15,492 nucleotides of DNA, from assembly GCF_020216885.1 (NCBI RefSeq), contig NZ_JAIWON010000070.1:1-15492 (forward strand), given 5' to 3'. Source of the stretch: Zymomonas sp. (GTDB lineage: Bacteria; Pseudomonadota; Alphaproteobacteria; Sphingomonadales; Sphingomonadaceae). The position numbers and the translations under genes are program-made. The notes below the pieces were generated by a model. That model saw only the letters and a list, made by a program, of their open reading frames with translations, searched no databases and was not told where the DNA came from. Position 1 is the first letter of the stretch, and every line of letters begins with the position of its first letter. Shown piece after piece: positions 7,827-15,380 of the stretch.

Positions 7827-7855
7827 TTGATATCATCTATCAGCTAAAAGATATT
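7827..7855 (+). promoter_or_regulatory. Possible promoter of the sdhC-sdhD-sucD cluster
   Basis: TTGATA (7827-7832) and GATATT (7850-7855) are separated by 17 bases in the divergent region between prmA and the sdhC-like gene. The boxes match the sigma70 consensus at four positions each. The start codon lies about 36 bases beyond the -10. Only a consensus match by eye supports this. Confidence 0.35.
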
Positions 7856-7891
7856 TTTTGATATTTCCCCTGTTTAATCGGAGTATTTCTT

Positions 7892-8317
7892 GTGGCTCGG
7901 TCGACGGCTTCTTCTTCCTCTTCTCGCAAGACAGCATCGCCCGACTTTCAAAGAACGGCGGCTTTGTTGCATCGCTTAACGGCACTGGCAATTGCTTTTA
8001 TTGGTTTTCCGCTTTTTACCCTATGGTTATTGGCGGTATCAAGCAGTCCAGAAAATTATGCACTCTTCTGGCATTATATTATTCACAGTCCCGATAAGAA
8101 CAGCTTTGCCTTTTCCGTTAATATTATCAGCCGCATTATAGGGGTCATGCTCACATGGTGTTTTTTCTATCATGTGATGTCTGTAATAAGGCTTAATACC
8201 CTTAAACGGCTGCAACGCCCTTCCCTTTATAAAAATTACTTTTTCTACTCTGCCACAAATATGGTCGCTCTTATTTTAACCTTGCTGGTTTGGGGCATTA
8301 TTTTTCTCGGGGCATAA
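7892..8317 (+). CDS. sdhC: Succinate dehydrogenase cytochrome b556-like subunit (SdhC-like)
   Basis: Small membrane protein of 141 residues resembling SdhC, the larger anchor subunit of succinate:quinone oxidoreductase, which holds the SdhAB head to the inner membrane and helps form the quinone and heme b sites. After a Ser-rich N-terminus come three hydrophobic segments (about 32-51, 75-95, 118-140). ALLHRLTALAIAF (24-36) corresponds to SILHRVSG of E. coli SdhC, keeping the quinone-site Arg (R28) but with Ala for the Ser. FFYHVMSVIR (91-100) matches AYHVVVGIRH, keeping the heme-ligand His (H94) and Arg (R100), whereas the second His is Leu. The start is GTG with GGAG eight bases upstream. 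Its stop overlaps the next start by one base (TAATG), indicating translational coupling. No sdhA or sdhB is in the window. Confidence 0.72.
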   Translation: MARSTASSSSSRKTASPDFQRTAALLHRLTALAIAFIGFPLFTLWLLAVSSSPENYALFWHYIIHSPDKNSFAFSVNIISRIIGVMLTWCFFYHVMSVIRLNTLKRLQRPSLYKNYFFYSATNMVALILTLLVWGIIFLGA

Positions 8318-8703
8318 TGATGAATTCTTACAGTGACAGCCCGCTATCTGGAAATCACCGTTATCGTGATAGCCATCGAACCGATTTTTATAAAAAACTT
8401 ATGGCGGCGGCTAATCTTCTTTTATATGTTTGGTTGATTGTCTCTTTTCTGGCATTACCGGTCTATGATTTTAATGTCATTAGACGTTGGGTATCCCAAA
8501 GCATCGTAGCCTTGCCGATGATTTTTCTGGCTATATCGACCTATGGCTATGCCTGCTCTTTTGTAGATAAGCTGTTCTCAGAGGAACGTTTTCCAAGAGC
8601 AGGGCTGTATTTCCAGATAGCTGCCTATTTTTACATGATAATTTTTGCAGCGATCGCGGTCTTTTCAATTCTGAAAATCGCTTTTCATTCTGGGATAAGC
8701 TAA
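8317..8703 (+). CDS. sdhD: Succinate dehydrogenase membrane anchor-like protein (SdhD-like), divergent
   Basis: A 128-residue membrane protein with three hydrophobic segments (about 31-49, 61-80, 97-122), in the position of sdhD directly after the sdhC-like gene. ATG at 8317 overlaps the sdhC stop; the adjacent in-frame ATG at 8320 is equally possible, with GGGG four to seven bases before. By comparison with HAWIGMWQVLTDY of E. coli SdhD, the matching stretch reads ISTYGYACSFVDK. The Asp (D84) is kept, but the heme-ligand His is Ile and the Tyr after the Asp is Lys. The SdhD call rests mainly on gene order, size and topology, and sequence support is weak. It could also be a general small membrane partner of the SdhC-like protein. 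sucD follows after 98 bases with no obvious terminator between. Confidence 0.55.
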   Translation: MMNSYSDSPLSGNHRYRDSHRTDFYKKLMAAANLLLYVWLIVSFLALPVYDFNVIRRWVSQSIVALPMIFLAISTYGYACSFVDKLFSEERFPRAGLYFQIAAYFYMIIFAAIAVFSILKIAFHSGIS

Positions 8704-8754
8704 TTATTCAGAAAACTAATCCTTAATTCTCTATTACATAAAATATTAACACGA

Positions 8755-8770
8755 GGTCTGTGCGCAGACC
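8755..8770 (+). promoter_or_regulatory. GC-rich hairpin in the sucD leader
   Basis: GGTCTG (8755-8760) pairs with CAGACC (8765-8770) around a TGCG tetraloop, in an otherwise AT-rich spacer, about 15 bases before the sucD ribosome binding site. There is no following T-run, so a simple terminator is unlikely. It may stabilise the mRNA 5' end or affect sucD translation. Confidence 0.4.
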
Positions 8771-8801
8771 GCAGGCCTTTACGGGGCAGGAGAAAAAACA
8801 G

Positions 8802-9686
8802 ATGTCCATTCTTGCCAATGCGACAACCAAAGTGATTACGCAGGGCATCACTGGCCAACAAGGCAGCCATCATACAGCCCAATCTCTGGCCTATGGGACA
8901 AAGATGGTCGGTGGTGTGACCCCAGGCAAAGGGGGACAAACCCATCTTGATCTGCCGATTTTTAATTCGGTAGCCGAGGCAAAACAAAAAACCGGTGCCG
9001 ATGCTTCCATGATTTTTGTACCGCCTGCTTTTGCAGGAGATGCTATTCTTGAAGCTATTGATGCTGAAATTCCGCTGATTGTAACGGTTACCGAAGGTAT
9101 TCCGATTTTGGATATGGTGCGGGTAAAACGGGCATTGACCGGTTCTAAATCGCGCTTAATTGGCCCGAATAGTCCGGGATTATTAACGCCCGATTCCGCC
9201 CGTATTGGCATCATGCCCGGAGCTATTTTTAAAAAAGGTTCTGTCGGTATTGTGAGCCGCTCTGGCACTTTGACCTATGAAGCTGTTTTCCAGACCAGTC
9301 AGTTGGGTCTAGGCCAATCAACCGCGGTTGGAATCGGTGGCGATCCCGTTAATGGCACCAATTTTATCGATATTCTCGACATGTTCCTTGATGATGATGA
9401 AACCGAATCTATCATCATGATTGGTGAAATCGGTGGTTCGGATGAAGAAAATGCCGCCGAATTTTTGAAAGAGCAGGCCAGAAAAGGGCGTAAAAAGCCA
9501 GTAGCTGGATTTATTGCTGGCGTTTCTGCCCCTCCAGGGCGGCATATGGGACATGCCGGGGCTATTGTTTCTGGTCATTCTGGCAGTGCGGCTGCTAAAA
9601 TAGAAGCCATGGAATCTGCCGGTATTGCGATGACACCTGATCCATCAAAGATAGGCTATACGCTGCTCAATTTGCTCAAAAAATAG
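8802..9686 (+). CDS. sucD: Succinate--CoA ligase (ADP-forming) alpha subunit
   Basis: Alpha subunit of succinyl-CoA synthetase, which interconverts succinyl-CoA and succinate with ATP formation, in the cytosol as a complex with the beta subunit SucC. The 294-residue protein opens with the CoA-binding Rossmann segment [18 protein letters not shown] and GGVTPGKGG, both diagnostic of SucD. It contains [12 protein letters not shown], the conserved [11 protein letters not shown], and the phosphohistidine segment GHAGAIVSG with the active-site His at 251. The ATG at 8802 is preceded by GCAGGAG at about nine bases; the 14 codons open upstream (from 8760) would overlap the leader hairpin and are not needed by the family. 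Length is normal. Unusually, sucC is not adjacent; sucD instead follows two SdhC/SdhD-like genes. Confidence 0.95.
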   Translation: MSILANATTKVITQGITGQQGSHHTAQSLAYGTKMVGGVTPGKGGQTHLDLPIFNSVAEAKQKTGADASMIFVPPAFAGDAILEAIDAEIPLIVTVTEGIPILDMVRVKRALTGSKSRLIGPNSPGLLTPDSARIGIMPGAIFKKGSVGIVSRSGTLTYEAVFQTSQLGLGQSTAVGIGGDPVNGTNFIDILDMFLDDDETESIIMIGEIGGSDEENAAEFLKEQARKGRKKPVAGFIAGVSAPPGRHMGHAGAIVSGHSGSAAAKIEAMESAGIAMTPDPSKIGYTLLNLLKK

Positions 9687-9692
9687 AATAAA

Positions 9693-9712
9693 AAGCCTCT
9701 TCATAGAGGTTT
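9693..9712 (+). terminator. Possible weak terminator after sucD
   Basis: AAGCCTCT pairs with AGAGGTTT around a TCAT loop, an 8-bp stem with one G-T pair, seven bases after the sucD stop. The following bases (AGAATAAA) lack a T-run, so intrinsic termination would be inefficient. Confidence 0.35.
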
Positions 9713-9724
9713 AGAATAAAAATA

Positions 9725-9802
9725 TATGGCTGATTTTGATTTAAAATTATTATTTTTTATCTGTCAGCCATAATTTTCATGTCGAAAAATTAAATCAAAA
9801 TC
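9725..9802 (+). promoter_or_regulatory. Overlapping, mutually exclusive inverted repeats upstream of the MFS gene
   Basis: TATGGCTGA (9725-9733) pairs perfectly with TCAGCCATA (9764-9772), while GATTTTGATTTAA (9732-9744) pairs perfectly with TTAAATCAAAATC (9790-9802). The left arms share two bases and the right arms lie in crossing order, so both stems cannot form fully at once except as a pseudoknot. The layout resembles an RNA switch, or two overlapping DNA operators. It sits 104 bases before the MFS start. A possible weak promoter (TTGCGC then TATTTT, around 9818-9845) lies between it and the gene. Confidence 0.35.
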
Positions 9803-9905
9803 TATTTAATATTACAATTTGCGCCCTATCCAGATAATTCTATTTTGCCCATTCTTAAAAACGAACCGGTCACCAAACGGTATCAAATCCTGAATAGGGG
9901 ACAAG

Positions 9906-11159
9906 ATGGGCAGCATCGATAGCCATCAAGGGAATAAAGCGCCTTTTCATAAAGAAGAAAGCAAAATCTGGACAGAACGGGGCAGTAAAAATTATTTGGT
10001 AACCAGTTTTGCCATGTTTTTGGTCGGTTTTATTACCTTTTCTCTTTTATATTGTGTCCAGCCTATTCTGCCTGAATTAACCCGTTATTTCCATGTGAGC
10101 GTTACAGAGAGTTCTTTTGCGATTTCGCTGACAACCGGTTTTCTTGCCGTTTCTATTTTTTGTTCAGGAGCAACGGCTGAAAGTTTGGGGCGAAAAGGTA
10201 TTATGTTCTTTTCAATGGCTTCAGCTTCTTTCATGAATATTTTTGCAGCCTTTTTACCGTCATGGAATGTCTTTTTGATTGCGCGCGCTTGTGAAGGATT
10301 TGTTCTAGGTGGGGTTCCTGCTGTTGCCATGGCGTATTTATCGGAAGAAATACATCCGAAGAATTTAGGCTATGCTATGGGTATTTATGTCGGTGGGACG
10401 GCTTTTGGTGGTATGTTTGGCCGTGTTGCCGTAGGTATTATGACCGAATTTACAAGCTGGCAAATGGCGCTTAGAATTCTTGGAAGTGTTGACCTTTTGG
10501 CGGCGATCATCTTTGGCCTGTGTCTGCCCAGTTCCAAAAATTTTATCAAAAAAACAGGTTTTGATGTCAAATATCATGCCAAGGCATGGTCACAGCATAT
10601 CACCCGTCCCGATATGTTTCTGCTCTTTGGAATCGGGGGGCTGGCTGTCGGTAGCTTTATTACGATTTTTAATTTTATTGACTTCCGTCTTATATCACCG
10701 CCTTTTTCCCTTTCATCTTCGCAAATCAGCTTTATCTTTCTGTCCTACATCTCGGGAATGATTGCCTCCCCTGCAGCCGGTTCATGGTCGGACAGAATAG
10801 GCCGAGGCCCTGTTCTTATTGCTGGGATTGTTATCATGCTTTCCGGTATGTGGTTAACGCTTACCAATCATCTTCTCTTGATGGTTTTAGGGGTATTTAT
10901 CTTTACCACCGGATTTTTTACTATTCATTCTATCGCCAGCGGTTGGGTTGGACAGTTGGCACGTTTCAATAAAGGCCATGCGACATCGCTTTACCTTTTA
11001 TGCTATTATATGGGTTCCAGTATTTTTGGTTCTTTAGGTGGTATATTTTGGACTTCAGGTGGTTGGCCAAGGCTCATCGCCTACACATCCTGTTTATTGG
11101 CTATTGCCACTATTTTTTCGACCATTCTTATTCGCCGTCATGCGCTATCTATAAAATAA
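9906..11159 (+). CDS. MFS transporter, YnfM-like (drug/arabinose-type efflux family)
   Basis: A 417-residue major facilitator superfamily protein of the inner membrane, probably a proton-driven exporter, with about twelve hydrophobic segments after a polar cytoplasmic N-terminus of some 28 residues. LLYCVQPILPELTRYFHVSVTESSFAISLTTGFLAVSIF (48-86) and EGFVLGGVPAVAMAYLSEEI (130-149) are strongly like E. coli YnfM. MFS motif A appears in both halves: SGATAESLGRKG (87-98, degenerate) and AGSWSDRIGRGP (291-302, canonical). A central loop around 208-232 separates the halves. The ATG is preceded by AGGGG with five bases spacing. It stands alone: about 220 bases after sucD, with a good terminator of its own. 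The substrate cannot be read from sequence. Confidence 0.88.
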   Translation: MGSIDSHQGNKAPFHKEESKIWTERGSKNYLVTSFAMFLVGFITFSLLYCVQPILPELTRYFHVSVTESSFAISLTTGFLAVSIFCSGATAESLGRKGIMFFSMASASFMNIFAAFLPSWNVFLIARACEGFVLGGVPAVAMAYLSEEIHPKNLGYAMGIYVGGTAFGGMFGRVAVGIMTEFTSWQMALRILGSVDLLAAIIFGLCLPSSKNFIKKTGFDVKYHAKAWSQHITRPDMFLLFGIGGLAVGSFITIFNFIDFRLISPPFSLSSSQISFIFLSYISGMIASPAAGSWSDRIGRGPVLIAGIVIMLSGMWLTLTNHLLLMVLGVFIFTTGFFTIHSIASGWVGQLARFNKGHATSLYLLCYYMGSSIFGSLGGIFWTSGGWPRLIAYTSCLLAIATIFSTILIRRHALSIK

Positions 11160-11239
11160 TATTGAGGCGCTGTACGGTTGTTTTTTTTAAATCCGTTCTT
11201 TCGTCATATGCCTATCTGCATCCGGCAAATTTTCTTTTG

Positions 11240-11270
11240 AATCCTCTTCTTTTGGGAAGAGGATTTTTTT
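11240..11270 (+). terminator. Intrinsic terminator of the MFS gene
   Basis: ATCCTCTTC (11241-11249) pairs perfectly with GAAGAGGAT (11256-11264), extended by one A-T pair, around a six-base loop. The stem is followed by an uninterrupted run of seven T ending at 11270. It reads in the plus direction only and shields the convergent hrpB gene. Confidence 0.85.
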
Positions 11271-11340
11271 CTGATTATTATTCGTGGTGACCAGAATTGG
11301 CTAAGACATTATGGACGGCCACAAAACGGACGATCCAGTT

Positions 11341-13854
11341 TTAGTTTACCTTTCGGCCTTTTTGCGTTCTTAAGGTCGGTTCTGCCGAGGCGGGGTCTTC
11401 TGGCCAAGGGTGGCGGGGATATCGGCCACGCATTTCTTTCGCAACCATATGCCAGCTTCCCACCCAGAAATCGGGCAGATTTTGGGTTGTCTGAATAGGT
11501 CGTCCTGCGGGGGAAACCAGCCTTAAGACCAAAGCCACTTGACCTTTTAAAAGCATCGGATGCTGTTTCATTCCGAATAGGGCTTGTGGTCGCACTTCCA
11601 CAGCAGGATTTCCATCCGCCTTGTAATCAATCAAATGACTACTACCCGCAGGCGTAACCAATCTGGCAGGAGCCCATTGATCGAGTTGTTGTTTCCCATG
11701 CCAGCCCAATATATTTTCTAAAGCCTGCGTCAGATCAGCGGCCTTTATCTGGTCAAGGCGACGACATCCTAGCAATAACGGATAAAGCCATTCATCAACT
11801 TTAGATAAAAGGGTGTCATCACTTAAGCCGCCATCAGGAAAGGCTCCACCTTCTGATTGATGTGCCGCTACAAAAGCCCATCTTTCCCGCAAAGCCAAAG
11901 CCGCATCTGACCACGGTAAAATATCAAGACCATATTGCCGGACAGCCTCCATCAGAGCTGATGAAATCGCTTCTTCATCCGGGGAATCATCCTGTCCCCG
12001 TGATAGAATAATAGCCCCCAATCGCTGTAGGCGTTCAGTTTCAACAGATTTGGTTACAAAATTAAAACGGACATTTTGTTCAACCACAATTTTTTCAGAG
12101 AAAAGAGCGTTGATTTGCTCTGCCGTTAAAGTCGCAGCCGACAAAATCCGTGCCGATTGTGCTGCACCCTGTGCTTCCGCTACGGCCAACCATTCACTTT
12201 GCGCCAAAGGCGATAACGGATCTAATCGGAATCCCCTGCCTCCAGCAGAAATCCATTGTTCGCCTTTGGCATCACGCCTTTTCGCAACCCGATCAGGAAA
12301 AGCCAAAGCCACACAAGCCCCGACATCGCCTATCTCGATAGCTTCTGTTCTGGAAGATGCGGTTAAGCCGAGCTGTTTTCGCCATCGCATGGCAAGCTGA
12401 CGTGCCTTTTGTGATCGGAGTGTTTTTTCACGATAAAAACGATTGAGACGGTTTTCGATGTCAATATCCATGCCGCCGATGCCGCGCTCGGAAAGCAAAA
12501 CGGCGACATCAATAGCCAAAGCCCCCCAGCCCTTTGCCTCTGCCTTCAATATCATATGACCAAAAGGTAATGGCATCGGCAAAGCTGCTAGATCACGGCC
12601 ATGCGGCAAAGGACGCTTATCGGAAGAAATCGCCTGTAAGTTTTCCAAGCGTTTATAGGCTTCTTCGATCGCTTTTTCAGGCGGAGAGTCAATCCAGCGT
12701 AATTGATGAGGGGTTACACCCCATAAAGCGCAATCCAATGTTAAAGCTGACAAATCGGCTTCTGTTATTTCGGGAGGATCGTAAGGGGATAAACCGACTT
12801 GAGCCGCTTCTTCCCATAATCGCCAGACATAACCGATGTCTTGCCGACCAGCACGACCGGCGCGCTGGTCAGCGGATGCCCGACTGACGCGTTCAGTCAC
12901 CAAGCGCGTTAGACCTGATTGGCGATCGTAACGCGCCCGTCTTGTCAAACCGGAATCAACAACGATATGGATACCGTCCAATGTCAGGCTGGTTTCAGCA
13001 ATGGCGCTGGCCAGAACAATTTTGCGATATCCTTCAGGCACCGCTTGAATAGCCGCATGCTGTTCCCGAAAATCAACTGAACTATGCAAACGATAGAGCA
13101 GGATATTGGAAGGCAGGTTTTCTAATAAAGCCGCCGTGCGTTCTATCTCGGCAATCCCCGGTAAAAAAGCGAGAATACCGCCGTCATTTTCGAGCAAAGC
13201 GCGACGAATAACTGCCGCCATATTCTGTTCGATTGAAAGATCGGAACGGCGGCCTTCATAGTGATAATGTAAAGGATAGCATCGCCCTTCGCTTTCAAGA
13301 ATGGCGGCTTCGCCGACGCCCTCTTCCGCCATGAGATCAGAAAAGCGTGTCCCGTCCATGGTTGCCGACATTGCGATCAATCGTAAGTCAGGGCGCAAAG
13401 CAGATTGCACATCCAAGGCCAAAGCTAAGGAAAAATCGCTATCAAGACTTCTTTCGTGAACTTCATCAAATAAAACGGCCGAGATATTCGGTAATTCAGG
13501 GTCTTGTTGAATCTGATGACGAAATATTCCTTGGGTCACGACCAAGATGCGGCTTTTATCTGACCGTTTCGATTCCATTCTGGTCAAATATCCGACCGTC
13601 TGGCCGATGGGTTCCCCCATTATTTGCGCGATGCGTTCAGCTGCGGCTTTGGCGGCTAAACGACGCGGCGAAAGCAGAATAATTTGCCCTTGGCACCAAT
13701 TCTCTTGTAACAAAATAGGTGCAATCGCCGTTGTTTTACCTGACCCCGGAGGCGCTATGATAACCGCATTGCTTCGATTTCTAAGTATTTCAGCCAATGG
13801 CTCAAAAATAGAGGAAACCGGCAATTCTTTCAGAAGGGCATTATTCTTCAACAT
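11341..13854 (-). CDS. hrpB: ATP-dependent RNA helicase HrpB
   Basis: DEAH/RHA-type superfamily 2 helicase of the bacterial HrpB family, about the expected size at 837 residues. Motifs in order: Walker A APPGSGKTT (34-42), SPRRLAAKAAAERIA (motif Ia), DEVHERS (130-136), SAT (163-165), FLPGIAEIERT (230-240), LASAIAETSLTLDG (281-294) and QRAGRAGR (330-337). A helicase-associated region follows, then the HrpB-specific C-terminal domain ending in the typical GRYPRHPWPEDPASAEPTLRTQKG. The ATG at 13854 lacks a strong ribosome binding site, but the family start LPVSSIFEPL follows directly. The gene begins 41 bases after the polyprenyl synthase stop, so the two are probably co-transcribed. The cellular role of HrpB is poorly defined in most bacteria. 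Confidence 0.94.
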   Translation of the reverse strand: MLKNNALLKELPVSSIFEPLAEILRNRSNAVIIAPPGSGKTTAIAPILLQENWCQGQIILLSPRRLAAKAAAERIAQIMGEPIGQTVGYLTRMESKRSDKSRILVVTQGIFRHQIQQDPELPNISAVLFDEVHERSLDSDFSLALALDVQSALRPDLRLIAMSATMDGTRFSDLMAEEGVGEAAILESEGRCYPLHYHYEGRRSDLSIEQNMAAVIRRALLENDGGILAFLPGIAEIERTAALLENLPSNILLYRLHSSVDFREQHAAIQAVPEGYRKIVLASAIAETSLTLDGIHIVVDSGLTRRARYDRQSGLTRLVTERVSRASADQRAGRAGRQDIGYVWRLWEEAAQVGLSPYDPPEITEADLSALTLDCALWGVTPHQLRWIDSPPEKAIEEAYKRLENLQAISSDKRPLPHGRDLAALPMPLPFGHMILKAEAKGWGALAIDVAVLLSERGIGGMDIDIENRLNRFYREKTLRSQKARQLAMRWRKQLGLTASSRTEAIEIGDVGACVALAFPDRVAKRRDAKGEQWISAGGRGFRLDPLSPLAQSEWLAVAEAQGAAQSARILSAATLTAEQINALFSEKIVVEQNVRFNFVTKSVETERLQRLGAIILSRGQDDSPDEEAISSALMEAVRQYGLDILPWSDAALALRERWAFVAAHQSEGGAFPDGGLSDDTLLSKVDEWLYPLLLGCRRLDQIKAADLTQALENILGWHGKQQLDQWAPARLVTPAGSSHLIDYKADGNPAVEVRPQALFGMKQHPMLLKGQVALVLRLVSPAGRPIQTTQNLPDFWVGSWHMVAKEMRGRYPRHPWPEDPASAEPTLRTQKGRKVN

Positions 13855-13895
13855 AGAGAAGGCTTTACGGTTATCAGAAATTATTCGTCCTTCTT

Positions 13896-14909
13896 TTAAT
13901 AAGCGCGGGCGATTGTAAATTCGACAGCTTCTATCAAAGCCTCTTTCACTGCACCGTCAGGAAAAGCATCCAAAGACTGGATAGCTTTTTCACCATAAAG
14001 ACGCGCACGTTCCAAGGTATCTGACAAAGCATCCGTGTTCACCAATAGAATTTTGGCAATATCAAGATCACTGTCAGCCACGCGGCGGCCTTCGATAGCC
14101 TCACGCCAGAAATCACGGTCAGCTTTTTCACCCCGCTGATAGGCCAGAATAACCGGAAGAGTCACTTTCCCGTCGCGGAAATCATCACCGACGCCCTTCC
14201 CCATTGTCTGGCTATCCGACATATAATCAATAGCATCATCGGTTAGCTGGAAGGCGATACCTAAATACTGACCATAATCGGCTAGACTTTGCTCTTTATC
14301 TTCCGAACAGCCCGCCATGACCGCTGCGATCCGACAGGATGCCGCAAATAAGACCGCCGTTTTTGCCCCAATAATAGACAGATAACGCGCTTCATCTGTT
14401 TCCACCTGATATTGGGAAACAAGCTGATCGACCTCACCTTGGGTAATAATTGCTGCCGCATTAGACAGAATTTCAAGCGCCCGTAGCGAGCCGGATTCAA
14501 CCATCATTTCAAAAGCGCGGCTTAGAAGAAAGTCACCAACCAAAACAGTGGGCCCATTACCCCAAATATTATTGGCCGTCCGCTTGCCTCGCCGTAAATC
14601 GCTATGGTCTACAACATCGTCATGCAACAAAGTTGCCGTGTGAATAAATTCGATAGCGGCCGCTAATTTATAATGAATATCACGCGGTTCGCCTATCAAA
14701 CGGGAACAGGCCAGCATCAGCATAGGCCGCATTCTTTTCCCACCGCTGGAAATAAGATGGCCTGCCAATTCAGGGATAAGGGGAACTTCGCTTTGCATCC
14801 GGTCAAGAATGACTTGGTTTACAGCCTGCATATCAGAGGCGACCAGATGCATTAACGGCTTCAAGGAGGCCGCTTGATTTCGATCTGTGGCAGAATTGAT
14901 GGCGGTCAT
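13896..14909 (-). CDS. ispB: Long-chain polyprenyl diphosphate synthase (octa-/decaprenyl type)
   Basis: Trans-prenyltransferase that extends farnesyl diphosphate with isopentenyl units to make the ubiquinone side chain. From the ATG at 14909 it has 337 residues: GGKRMRP (56-62), the first Asp-rich motif LLHDDVVDHSDLRRG with DDVVD at 97-101, GDFLLSRAFE, and the second Asp-rich motif QLTDDAIDY (about 221-229). Small residues (Thr, Ala) just before the first motif fit a long product. Alphaproteobacteria usually make Q10, so decaprenyl is likely; chain length cannot be read directly. The frame extends to a GTG at 14957, but that version would start inside a dyad element and add a Cys-rich tail unlike the family. 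No strong ribosome binding site is seen for either start. hrpB follows after 41 bases. Confidence 0.92.
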   Translation of the reverse strand: MTAINSATDRNQAASLKPLMHLVASDMQAVNQVILDRMQSEVPLIPELAGHLISSGGKRMRPMLMLACSRLIGEPRDIHYKLAAAIEFIHTATLLHDDVVDHSDLRRGKRTANNIWGNGPTVLVGDFLLSRAFEMMVESGSLRALEILSNAAAIITQGEVDQLVSQYQVETDEARYLSIIGAKTAVLFAASCRIAAVMAGCSEDKEQSLADYGQYLGIAFQLTDDAIDYMSDSQTMGKGVGDDFRDGKVTLPVILAYQRGEKADRDFWREAIEGRRVADSDLDIAKILLVNTDALSDTLERARLYGEKAIQSLDAFPDGAVKEALIEAVEFTIARAY

Positions 14910-14943
14910 GCTGAAAAGACTACACTGTGAAGCATGAAGAAAT

Positions 14944-14970
14944 ACAAGCGTTGACACTTGCTCAACTTGT
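14944..14970. promoter_or_regulatory. Dyad between polyprenyl synthase and chorismate mutase genes
   Basis: ACAA (14944-14947) and GTTGA (14950-14954) pair with TCAAC (14962-14966) and TTGT (14967-14970), with a two-base bulge and a seven-base centre. It lies in the divergent promoter region and contains TTGACA (14951-14956), a perfect -35 box on the plus strand, but no good -10 box follows at 16-18 bases. It may be an operator or chance symmetry. Confidence 0.3.
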
Positions 14971-15024
14971 TTGCAACCGTCAAAAAGATACCTCCATCGC
15001 TTCGATAACTAAGGATTTTCATTT

Positions 15025-15327
15025 ATGCCCAATGATCGGTTGCAGCGCTATCGCAAAAGTATTGACAATATCGATACGGCTCTCATCTGCCTTTTAGCAG
15101 AAAGATTCAAGATTACTTCAGATGTCAGTTATTACAAGGCTGAAAAACAACTTCCTCCTGCAGATCTTGCCCGCGAAGCTGAACAGGCCAAGCGGCTGCG
15201 TCAGTTAGCCGAATCAACGGGATTAAATCCTGACTTTGCAGAGCGCTTTTTACGAATGGTCATCGAAGAAGCAACCCAACATCACCGTCTCATCAAAGAT
15301 GAGATGGAAAAAAGCTGGTCTAACTAA
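15025..15327 (+). CDS. Chorismate mutase, AroQ class, monofunctional
   Basis: A 100-residue all-helical AroQ-type chorismate mutase, converting chorismate to prephenate, the branch to Phe and Tyr. Aligned by eye to the mutase domain of E. coli P-protein without gaps, the active-site residues R10, R27, K38, D47, R50 and E51 correspond to R11, R28, K39, D48, R51 and E52. At the positions of Ser84 and Gln88 it has Ala83 and His87. There is no signal peptide and no fused prephenate dehydratase or dehydrogenase domain, so it is a free-standing cytosolic enzyme. The ATG at 15025 has AAGG ten bases upstream. It is divergent from the polyprenyl synthase gene and ends in a strong terminator as a single-gene unit. 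Confidence 0.9.
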   Translation: MPNDRLQRYRKSIDNIDTALICLLAERFKITSDVSYYKAEKQLPPADLAREAEQAKRLRQLAESTGLNPDFAERFLRMVIEEATQHHRLIKDEMEKSWSN

Positions 15328-15347
15328 CTGTACAAGAAAAGCGATGG

Positions 15348-15380
15348 AAGAAAAGGCCTTGATTTTCAAGGCCTTTTCTT
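15348..15380 (+). terminator. Strong intrinsic terminator of the chorismate mutase gene
   Basis: AAGAAAAGGCCTTGA (15348-15362) pairs perfectly over 15 bp with TCAAGGCCTTTTCTT (15366-15380) around a TTT loop. The 3' arm is T-rich and continues with TT. It lies 20 bases after the stop codon and reads best in the plus direction. Confidence 0.85.

Noticed and set aside
11284..11340. Open frame continuing past the hrpB stop codon for about 19 codons on the minus strand
   Set aside because: HrpB already ends with its normal family C-terminus, and the extension has no start with a ribosome site; not evidence of readthrough or a gene.
12050..12400. 116-codon plus-strand frame opposite hrpB
   Set aside because: Antisense shadow of hrpB; composition follows the codon pattern of the opposite strand and no domain is seen.
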